A stretch of 64,000 bases of DNA from Cloeon dipterum (taxonomy: Eukaryota > Arthropoda > Insecta > Ephemeroptera > Baetidae), in the NCBI RefSeq assembly GCF_949628265.1, contig NC_088786.1, forward strand, positions 30,525,681 to 30,589,680, in the 5' to 3' direction. The notes beneath the pieces were generated by a model. That model was given only the letters and a program-made list of their open reading frames with translations. It did not search any database and had not been told where the DNA came from. Both the position numbers and the translations under genes were made by a program. Within the stretch, counting starts at the first letter, position 1. The number at the start of each line of letters is the position of its first letter. Below, in pieces: positions 49,800 to 59,885 of this stretch.

Positions 49800-51840
49800 G
49801 GTGACGTCAGTTTCACTTTGAGCCCGAGCAAGATGTATTTAATATTTTTAAATTCTAGCTGAACAATAATGAACTCAAAATTCTAAACTAAAACCATAAT
49901 TACCCCATAATCAACAACAGACGAATCAACAATTTAGCTGCAGTTTAACAAGGGTAGATAAATAGGCCCCCTACCTAGAATACAGAGAGTCACGGGGCGC
50001 GATCCAACAATCAGCAAGCCCCGGATCAAAAGCTACAGAGAGGCTGCAAAACGGTTTGGTTTGCGGCGATTGCACACGAATGGCCGGGTTCTGCGAGCAT
50101 CTCATCACCGCGCTGCACGTCTCAAACCGCCAGCAGTGTATATGTGTTCGTCTCGGGGGTGCATTGTCGGGGTGGCGGAGCGCAACCACACACATGGTGA
50201 CGGCGGTAGAACACAATGTCCAGGTGTGTGTACACACGGTGTGCAGAGCGGTATCGGGTGCAAACACACAAACACACACAATAAGTGAGACGAGATGCTG
50301 GCTGGCGAGTCAAGCAAGCGGCAATCATTTAATATTGAACGCGATCGGCAAACAAATTGGGCCTGGCTCAGCGCAAGCAGATCGGAGCTTTATTAAAGAC
50401 TTTGAGTCAATATCGTGAGCGCAGGGTTCGGCGTTTTCGATTGACTGTGCATCGGCACTGCATAATGCGGGCCACGCTCAATGCGTCCAAAATCACGTTA
50501 AGCTGTTGTGCACACCGAAAAGCTCTCTCGCACAATTGAGTGGTCAATCTTCAAAAGAGTCGCCGCCTCACCTGAGCTAATTTTTTCCACCATTGTGCGG
50601 GTGAAAATAATGTTACATATTTGTGACAAGCGTTGAGTAATCTCCACAAGGGATTTTGCTTCTTGAAAGGAGCCGCTCGGTTGCGAATAATTACATATTT
50701 TTAGTTTTTTTATGGCCACATGTGAGTTGTTAAAATAAACGTGGATGTTTTGTTAGGCTCATATTTTTACCAAATAATCTTCTCCCTATGTAATATAAAA
50801 GGAACAAAAGCGTCTTTCAATCTTCCTTCCCCTAAAATATCTTTATGATCAATTGAATTTTGAAGGAGAAGACTATGAAAATAAAACACAATGAAAAGGT
50901 TTACTTTTAATTGAAAAAATTCTTGCTTTGTTTGTTTTGTTTTTGGCGTCTGTCCTCCCTAAAAAAATTAGAGCTAATTCATCTGAGAGCTCTTATTTTG
51001 CTGCCCCAACTTTGATTATGATGATACTGGGCTTTAAAATTTATATTTTTATATAGAGTCCTGCAGAACAGCCTCATTTGATGTAATTAAAAATGATTAA
51101 TGCTGGATTAAAAATCTTTAACGAGGGAATAGAATGGACAAAACCCTAATTTTTGCTCTCGAATTGTCAAAAATATTGAGCAATTACGATTTTCTTGGTC
51201 TGATATGTGAATGTTTATTGATGTTAAGTTTTTTTGTTTGATTTTTTACCTAAATCCATCGCAAATGATAAACTTTGATATTTTTAATTATTGGTGCTTT
51301 ATGGCTCCAACCTATAGAATACAGGATCGGTTCGTTTTGTGCCCGCAAGGGGCGGGGGTGGGGGCCAAGACAAGATGATGCTTCAAAGGAATCTTCTGTG
51401 GGGCCTATAGGGCCCCCGCAGTGGGCCCTTTTGTAAAACGCTCCCATATGGGAGTTAAATAATCAGAGTATACAAACAACATTTTTATTCCATCAAGAGA
51501 TGTTTCAACCTTCTACTATGAGGGGGTGGAATTTATTTATTTTACCTCTGGCCGTGCACTCCAGGATTATGAAGAATGACAATGTTGTCAATGTTCCACT
51601 GAGGTCTTCACAAAAGGAGTATTATTGGCGGCACAGATTTCTTCTTTGGGTGAAGCGTGAAAATCGGTTATATATGTATTGTGCGCTTCAGTTAAAATTA
51701 AATATAGGATCCTATAGTTCCTATAGAAATATTCGTAGAAATAAACGGCGACGTGGAAGCTGCATTTGATGTATATATCAACTAAAATGTCATGACATCT
51801 ATTTTTGTGCCTTTACAAGTGTAATATTCTTTAGTTGTAA
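49800..51840. other. Intergenic DNA without recognised genes
   Basis: This includes a CpG- and CA-rich block at about 50050-50300 that is open in several frames on both strands, and an unusual GC-rich patch at about 51345-51425 (listed as a finding). No supported exon. Confidence 0.4.
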
Positions 51841-51990
51841 CCAGCCTGTTGCCTCGCATTGTTAAAGTTATTCTTAGGAGTTTCAAAGCAGTGAGAGATA
51901 TTTGAACAGTTCGGGTGATCTACATATCACTGACTAACCTACATAATGTCAGCAGAAAGGCAAAAGTTGGTTAGTGACTCGAAATGCTCC
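51841..51990 (+). repeat. Dispersed repeat, module B, copy 3
   Basis: Diverged copy of module B. Shared blocks include CCAGCCTGTTGCCTCGCATT-like, AGGAGTTTCAAAGCA and GGTTAGTGACTCGAAATGCTC. Confidence 0.6.
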
Positions 51991-54504
51991 ACTATAGACG
52001 AAATAATCCGATAAAAATGCTTTGTTACAAAGAGGCTCTCAAATGTTGGGGGACTGCTTTATTTCGCGACAGCATTTTTCCATTTCAGCCTGTAAAATGT
52101 TTAAATAAAAGTGTAATATTGTGTTGCCATTTTAGTATTTTAACTCGCATTTCCGACTCTATAGCTTACAGTTTGTCTTAACAGAAAATCTTTTATCCAT
52201 ATTATACTACTCAGCTTGTAGAGGAAGAGTAAAAGGTTTTTCATTTAATAAAAAACTCTTTAGATTGATAAAATCCAACTAAATTTAATCTATGACTAAT
52301 TTGTAAGTGAGAATAAACTATTATTTTACTGTTCACTCATATTACAGTGATATTTGAAATATATTTTTAAAATTTGATTAGCCAGTGTGAAAAATGTCAA
52401 TGCTCCGAATTAGACCTCCCACGTCAACCTTATCAGCAGTGCTCGCGTTGATAGCGATTTTCGGGCACGTCAATTGCAGTGAGAGCGGAAAAGGCGACCG
52501 GGCGGGAGTGTGAGAAAAAGCCGATGTTTTTGTTGTTGCTGCTGCTGAAAATGCGCAAGGGAGTGCACACGGCGGAAAATATAAAGCAGTGGTAATGGAG
52601 CCAGCCAGCACGGGTGAGTGAGAGACAAAAGAGGGTGCGAGCCGCTTTTAGTGGTTATCAAGTGGCTGATAGCTCTCAAAGATGATGAGAAATCCCAATA
52701 TGCACTTCACCGCCCCCGCCCCGTCGACTGGCTGGCTGGCTGGCTCGCGGCTCGCTGCCGTTTATCCCCCCGCCGGCAAATAACATTAGTACTGACTCAT
52801 TAAGTGTGTGCCCCGAATAAATTAGCCGCTCTGCAAAATAATCAAGCGTCTGCCACTTGACTCTCTCGCGTTATTTTCGTTCGTCTATACGCCGCGCACG
52901 CTGATGGAATAATTATTGTTCGTCGACGTCTGCTTTTGACACATTGCGTCGCTCTAAGGCAGTGGATTTTTTAGTCACACGCACTGACGTGGGCGCGTTT
53001 AATTGAAAATTGATCTAAACTCGACTTCTTGCAGAATTCACTGTGCGTCACCCCAAATTACTTAATTTATCAGCGTGTGTTCGGATCCCTCTCAGGGATT
53101 TAAATTTCTACGGGCAATATTGTTCTGGATTTTTTTTATTAATAGTTGAGAGGGATATTAATAACTTTCTAAAATAGAAATAAGAAAGAAATATACACAC
53201 CTAGTTAATTATGAAAATTAACTCTGCGTGGATTTACTCAGGGTGGCTATTAGGTAACAGGGAAATGTTGAGTGAGTTCGAAAATGATATTGTAAATTTT
53301 TAATTTGCCCATGAACGTCCTGGAAGTTGTTCATTAACGACGAGGATGAGACTGGAGTGAAGTGCTTTAGCGAAAAGTCGATTAATTTATTGAACCAAAG
53401 TAAACGAAGAACAAAAGAGAGAGTGCCGTGGCGAATCCTGTGATGACAAAATCTGGCTGAATTATTGATGCACTTACTCTCTCGCAGGCGGCCTTAATAA
53501 TGGCTTTATTCTCGATTCCACACAGGAATTGAGCTAAAACTTAAATCAGTTCGAGCCGCGCGTTCTCTTTATTCCGCCACTTGCAGGCTCCCTCCAGAGA
53601 TTTGAATTAACTTTTCGGTTTGAAAAGCTCTGCAACAACCGCCAAAAACTTTTATGGCTTTATATATATCTATGAAGCTGTCGATTAAGAGCTCACTTTC
53701 GACACGTAGCATAGGACCCTCTGAAAATTATCACTTCAAATTTATTCTCAAAGTTCTTTTCCTTCCTTTTATATGCGAATTGCCAAGTGCATATTTTAGA
53801 TAATTATGAAATTATTAATTTGAAGAATTAGTCAACTATCGGTGTTATAATCAAAATGCTCTTTCAGTCTCCACAGCCCATCCGTAATTTTATTGATACC
53901 AAAAAATATCTGATAATTACCATATAAAAATTGTTTCACGTGTGTCAAGTTTACGAAACTCATAGCATACCATTATTTACACACTTAAACAACATTAAAA
54001 AACTTATTTAATAAGCAATCTGACCGCAATATCTGGTTTCTCGCCGCACCCGCGTTACATTTGCTCGGTTCGAGAGCGTGGCGAGATTTTGACGGCAAAT
54101 TCTAAAAGACTTTGATTACAAAAGGAGGAGGGCCGGTAATCCCTGGGCGACACGGAAATGTCATCTGTGATGGCGCCTCGCAGGCAAATACGCTCCTCTC
54201 GCGCGTCGGGGATTAGCCAAGCCAGCCAGCATCCATCAGCGGCTGCGCCCGCCCGCCAAGAGGGATTATCCAGCAAACGCGGCCACATTACGCCCTTCGA
54301 GTGGGCCATTTGCCATCAAAACATAACTGCTAATAAAATAATCATCCAAGAGGGTGTGAGAAAGACGCACAACAAGCGCTTCCTCCGCACAAACAATTAT
54401 TAACACAAATACATCAAGATTTTGCTCTACATAATTACAAGATTCGCGCGAATGAAATTAATAAGAGGGTGACAATGAGTCTTGGGGTAAAAATAGTGCG
54501 GTAC
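51991..54504. other. Intergenic DNA, 3' of the KEN-box gene
   Basis: No coding exon was recognised. A GGCT tetranucleotide run sits at about 52726-52745. CpG-richer patches occur at about 52450-52800 and 54040-54300. The minus-strand gene's 3' UTR should lie at the right end. Confidence 0.4.
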
Positions 54505-56773
54505 TCATTTAGTCGGATCGGAATTTTCCTTGTTTATCGGTCTGGGCGGCAAGGAACTCCGCCTCACCAGTTTGGGCTTCGGCGGCAGGCTCAGAGGGGT
54601 TGCGCTCACGGGGTTGTTGCCCTCCGTCACCTCGGCGCTGGGGGACAGCGTGTTGGTCCTCAACACTCTGCTTTTCTCTGTTATGGCGACGGTACGTCTC
54701 CGCATGGCATCCACGCTTCTTGCTTTGGAAGCTACTGAAGAGAATAAATTAAATAAGAGAAATTATTTCCTTCATTCTTTAATTATAGACATAATAATTT
54801 TCAATTTATGTGGTTTTACTGCATGTATTTTCTGCAATTTGAGCATTTTAAGAACGGATTTTAGTGGTATGAGTTATAGTGTTGATTGTGAGACTTAATA
54901 TGCGGGCCCCCATGACGATTATGTTTCTCTGGGTCAGCGTGTATTTAAAATATTAATAAGAAAATTAAGTACAAATTATTATGGTTTGATCCTATTCCCA
55001 GACAAAAGCTTTTGACAGTTCATATCAGCCAATGAAATAAGGCTCTCCCAGTCCCAAATGAGGACCCTTTGGGCTCAGCATGAAAATCCAAATACATAAC
55101 CCACTATTCCAACGTTAAAATCGTCCCGTGATGCAAATTTAATTCAAATCGTTCATAATAGTAACTAAATACTAATTAAATTTTAATTAACAGTAAAAAT
55201 TACAAAAACTCAGCTTAAATGCATAAATTTTCATTACCTGGTATCATCGTCGATGGCGTTGCTGGTCCTCGGAAAATGGTCTTACTAACCACCCTGACCG
55301 AAGGTGAGGTGAACCTGCTCACGTTCTGAGTGCCTGTCGTCCTTGCAGGGCCAGGAGTCCCGAAGACTTTTGCACTTCTTTTGGCAGCGTCGTGTGAAGT
55401 GTCGCCGGCTGGAAGATTGAAAGTGGTCTTTCGATGCGGCACCACTTTTTCCGCTTTTGTGGGCTCCAGCAGCTTCAGGGCGGAGGTCAGCAGTTTTCTG
55501 AGAGCGTCAGACTTGGTCAGTGGAGACGCTGCCGCGTTTTGCACCGCCTTAGGAGTGTCAGGGTCGGTTTCAGAGGAACTGCTGGACAGTTGTTTCCTCG
55601 GTTTGGGTGGCAGCTGATTCAACAGCGGCATCACGTTCTTAAGGTCTTCGCCACAACCAATGCTGGCTCTGAAAGTGAATATTTTTTTAAAATTTATTTT
55701 ACGGAGATTTAAATAGCTCTGTACCTCCTATTGACTGTGGCATCAATCATGCTCCTTCCGCAGTCCGTCCTTTCCAAGGAGTCCATGGAGTGCTGAATGC
55801 TTGAAGAATTGCTGATGCCTCCATTTAACTGCGGCGCATGGGTCAGCGACAGCCGCTTTCTGTCAGATGCATTTTTCGCTTCTAATGCATTGAAAAGATC
55901 GTCTTGGAGAATTTGGAACACTTCTTTGATAACCCTCGATTGCTTGGCGTCAACTTCCGGCAGAAGAGAGCTCCCGATTTTACCATTTCTGCCATTCAGG
56001 TTTTCCTGAATTTCACAAAAAGGAGAAATTAAAAATAATATATCTGCAGAAATAAACGATCAGGAATTTTTATACCTGACTGGCAGTGATTGTCCAGAAG
56101 GATGCCTTTTCTTGCACGTTGCTGTCTGCTGCGTCGGATTTATTGGTATCGAAAACAGAGCAGCGGCACTCTACGTCAGGCGGCGATTCCATTTCCGCGA
56201 CTACGCCTGAGGCGGCGCACTCTAACGTCAGCTTCAACCCTGACAGCTTTGATGCGGAATTCGATGGGGCATTTTTGCCGAGACCCATGCTGGTCAGCTT
56301 GAAACCGACCGCTTCCAGCAACGTGACCAGCTCAGGCACGTCTGGCATCGGAGGATCCTGAAAAATGTCGGCAATGCTCAGGTTTGAATAACTGATTCTC
56401 CGAATCTGTTGCATCTTTTGCCTTTCCGATGTAATTGGAACCAACTTGAATTTATAATAATTATGCCGTATGTTTTTTAATCTGCTTAAATTGAATTGAA
56501 TTTGTTACCAAAGCGTAAAATGTATATATTTCCTTGATAAAAATATTTTTTAAGGAACAACAAGGATTTAAAAAAAATATTTTAAATTTGTTTCAACGTA
56601 AGGGGCAGTTAAATAAGAACGATAAACTTAAGACAGCATTGTGTTCTCTTTTCAACGTTTAATTAAATTGAGGAATTAAATAAAAAAAAACTAACCTTTT
56701 TCACGCTAATGTTATAGTACCACTGGCTGTATTTACGAAAAATTCGCTGCTCATTAATGCGTGGTTCCGCCAT
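54505..56773 (-). CDS. Unrecognised 462-aa protein with KEN box and many SP/TP sites
   Basis: Five exons on the minus strand: 56773-56696, 56444-56076, 56005-55725, 55668-55238 and 54734-54505. They form a 463-codon frame with phases 0, 0, 2 and 1 respected. The N-terminus (MAEPRINEQRIFRKYSQWYY) is the only part that looks ordered, followed by a segment with LSIADIFQDPPMPDVPELVT. The rest is rich in Ser, Thr, Pro and Lys and is probably disordered. A KEN box (455-457, in NKENSDPTK) and an adjacent RxxL (R445-L448) lie at the extreme C-terminus. SP/TP dipeptides occur at several places (SSETDPDTPK, AASPLTK, FGTPGP, NTLSPSAE, FTSPSVR). These features suggest a cell-cycle protein phosphorylated by CDK and degraded through APC/C. 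I recognise no family. It is divergent from PCMT, with starts 700 bases apart. Confidence 0.8.
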
Positions 56774-57472
56774 CCCTGACCGGTTAGCGTGTATTCAACT
56801 GACACGCCTCTGCTTAGGATCAGTTCTCGTGTAATACACACGCAATAAGATCCTACTTCACAATTTCCTCCACTCGGCGCTCACCCTACCACCTTGTAGT
56901 GCACATTTTTGGTGACAAGGCGATAGGAGAGAAATTTCTTCGAACATTCATTCACTCATTGTCTATTTCTCGGCTATTTTATGATAAAATGATTTGAATT
57001 TTTGTCTCCAAAATTCTTAATATTAGCAGCATAATGATAAAAATTAATTTTGCTATTTCATTTCAAAAACGATTTTGTATAGATTTGGATCAGTTTATTT
57101 AATTTTTCATTTTTGCATATGAAATTTTTTAGTTTGGTAGATTATCAAAGGATTTACCTCTACGATTTCCCACTGCGCCTAAAAATTACAAAAATGAAAC
57201 AGGCTTTACACGCGCGCCATCTTTATTCCGTTGTAAGAACCACGAGCCTCTCAAAAGTTTTGCGGGTTGCCGACCTGGGCGCTCCCGACCAACAAAAATC
57301 ATTTTACGCTCCTTCAACATCAGCTGTTGTTATTATTCATTCATCCCGTTCGTTTAGCGCATTGCTTGGACGACCATCAATACACAAAAATTTGTCACTC
57401 GACTTGATGCGACAACTGCTCTCGTTGACGACTCTCGGTTGCTTCGTCGTTCCAAACCTCCTGCGCTCCACC
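56774..57472. promoter_or_regulatory. Divergent promoter region between KEN-box gene and PCMT
   Basis: About 700 bases separate the start codons of two head-to-head genes and must contain both promoters. A plus-strand open frame in phase with PCMT extends far upstream through this region, so part of it may be translated (see findings). No TATA box was clearly placed. Confidence 0.55.
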
Positions 57473-58809
57473 ATGGCTTGGCGATCACACGGTGCTACGA
57501 ATACAGAACTTGTCGCCAATCTTAAAGGTATTAGGGGACTCACACTTTCCGCTCACTCACACTTCTCGCTCTCTGATGGGAAGAATCAATGTAGTTATGT
57601 ATCTAACGTATCCTAGCGAGAAGTGTGAGTGCTGGGCGAAAAGTGTGAGTCTATCAAATTAGCAAATGTGACGACCTGCCCATTCAAAATGATATTAATT
57701 TATAAGCTGCTGGTAAATTTTAATCAGTTTTTTATTAAAAATTATTAAATAAATCCATGACATGTTTTGTTCAGTTTTTTAATAAAAATGTTAAACATAA
57801 CTATTTGCTTTTGCAAATATCGTGATTTTTGCATTATTGTTATTTGAATTTTAAGTTGAGCTTAATTTTTCAGCAAATGGAATCATAACTAGCGCAGAGG
57901 TTGAAAACGCTATGCTCAGGACAGACCGCGGCAAGTATATTTTGGAAGTGAACAAACCCTACCAGGACGCTCCTCAGGGTATCGGTTATGGTGTTACCAT
58001 CAGCGCTCCCCACATGGTAAATGTTGTCCTTTCTTGAAGCCAAACTCAAGCAATAAAAATCTTCCCCTCGATCCCAGCACGCCCATGCACTGGAGATCCT
58101 AAAAGACCACTTGAAGGAAGGAAACAAAGTGTTGGACGTCGGTTCCGGGAGTGGCTACCTGACCGTCTGCATGGCTCTAATGGTAACCCAGCCTCTGACC
58201 TCTTATACTTATTAAATAAAAAATCAAATGGTGTACCTTCAGCTTGGTGAGACTGGAAAAGCGGTTGGAATTGACCACATTGAAGAGCTAGTGGATACTT
58301 CTATTAAAAATATCGAGCTAGACAATCCTGAACTCTTGTCCTCCGGCAGAGTAAAAATAATTGGTAGTATTTTTATATTTACTCTTAAAATATTTTTATC
58401 TTTCATATTTTTTTTAGTTGGAGATGGCCGGAAAGGGCACAAAGCTGAAGCCCCGTACAATGCCATTCATGTTGGTGCTGCCGCGCCAAAAGTTCCAGAG
58501 GAGGTGATTTTATTCAACTACCTTAATCCCTTAACTAAAAACTAGCGAGATGATAAATACCTTCATATTGAAAACTGACTCGCCAATACAAGGAAACCTA
58601 AATATTGTTGTATTTTATTATTCCAGCTTATCGCGCAGCTTGCTCCTGGTGGCCGAATGGTGATTCCAGTTGGACCGGAAGGCTGGGACCAACAGCTGCA
58701 GCAGATAGACAAAGCCCTGGATGGCACAATCACTAAGAAGACTCTAATGGGAGTTATTTATGTCCCCCTGACAGACAAGGAGCAACAATGGCCTTACCCT
58801 AGAAGGTAG
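57473..58809 (+). CDS. Pcmt: Protein-L-isoaspartate O-methyltransferase (PCMT)
   Basis: Exons 57473-57527, 57874-58016, 58078-58182, 58243-58363, 58418-58503 and 58627-58809 give 230 residues, close to the 227 of the human enzyme. The enzyme transfers methyl from S-adenosylmethionine to abnormal L-isoaspartyl residues and so starts their repair; it is cytosolic. Visible motifs are [10 protein letters not shown] at the start, the substrate-contact segment [15 protein letters not shown], AdoMet motif [12 protein letters not shown] (84-94), [42 protein letters not shown] and the end [20 protein letters not shown]. The stop TAG overlaps a splice donor (AG|GTAG at 58806). If that donor is used, exon 58868-58952 adds a basic 28-residue tail. 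An in-frame ATG at 57407 would add a hydrophobic N-terminus. Confidence 0.96.
57537..57651. repeat. Inverted repeat with internal doublets in PCMT intron 1
   Basis: The left arm (57537-57570) and right arm (57615-57651) are reverse complements with a few mismatches, round a loop of about 45 bases. Each arm itself holds two copies of ACTCACACTTYYCGC. A transcript of this intron would fold into a hairpin of more than 30 paired bases. It could be a small MITE. Confidence 0.7.
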
Positions 58810-58867
58810 ACACGTCTGCACGATTTATTTGGGGCAAAGCAAGGCCACATTTTGGTTTGTGTTGCAG

Positions 58868-58952
58868 AATAGTCAAGCGAATCCAAAGGGCAGTGAGAAA
58901 AAAGCTGGGGAAAAACAATGTTTCTGGTCAAAGTTCCAACTCTAATTCTTGA
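58868..58952 (+). CDS. Possible alternative last exon of PCMT
   Basis: The exon begins after TTGTGTTGCAG and joins in phase to the donor at 58805/58806. It encodes RIVKRIQRAVRKKLGK followed by a Ser/Asn-rich end and a TGA. It would replace the stop at 58807. Mammalian PCMT1 also has alternative C-termini produced at this point of the protein, but those tails are unrelated in sequence. Confidence 0.4.
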
Positions 58953-59885
58953 AGTTTATGTGAGTTGGAAAGTCATAGCATGAAACCATTTAAAACTTGC
59001 CAAGTTAATTTCAATATGAAATTAAACTGCTCTCTGTTAATATAGCGTTTATTCTCATATAACTTTCTGGCGCTTTAAGGAAATCAGAGTAGTTAGAAGT
59101 AGAAATCTTCCCCAAACACCATCCAAACTGGATGTTTTGCCATTATTTTCTTATTAAACGGTTGCTCAGGGTGGATATTTTATTATTTCAGCGCTGACCT
59201 TTAGACAGATGTGCCTGCACCCTTAAATATTACTGATGATGACTCTGCCAGGTGCTGTCAAATTTGCTGAATTGGCTTTGGATGCAAGAGCTCAAACCCT
59301 AAAAGGACCAGCTGACAGCATTATTGTACAACTTGGATTGTGTTAAATATCGCGTATGCTTCGTGCCAAGAAAGACTGCAATTAATTTGAAATGGCAAAA
59401 ATTTAATATTTAATGATTATGATTTTATTGGATTTGCTAAAAACTTGTGCTACTTTTGCAAGAAGTATAAAATAAACAATAATGTGACAAAAAATAAGTT
59501 TGTCTTGTCTTTCAAACCATTTCCAAGGTTGAAGAAAATATAGGGATAATCACTTATTGAAAGTAAACAAAACTGGATGACAAAGTAAAGTCGTGATTCA
59601 TCTTGCATTTGCTACAAGCCTGACATGCACAAAAAGTTTCGCTCTACCCACAAAACTTTCCACACACTCCACGACTTTTTTCTCACAGGGAGGGAAACAG
59701 TTAAGTTGTTACAAAAGTTTACGGTTGCTACACGCTTATTACGCAAAATGACGTTGGCAAGCCGCGCCGCCGTAAATCTTTTATTTTCACTCAAACATCG
59801 GTGGCGAAAGAGAGCAAATATATAATCGCGCCATTTCACCCGTCCCTGAGGTGCTGTTCGCCGGCGATTTATCAGCCGCCGCGAT
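58953..59885. other. PCMT 3' UTR and spacer to the receptor gene
   Basis: The first about 500 bases are probably 3' UTR. The remainder is the short upstream region of the ionotropic receptor. No other exon was recognised. Confidence 0.45.
59471..59476 (+). terminator. Poly(A) signal of PCMT
   Basis: AATAAA on the gene strand, about 660 bases after the main stop and 520 after the alternative one. Confidence 0.4.
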
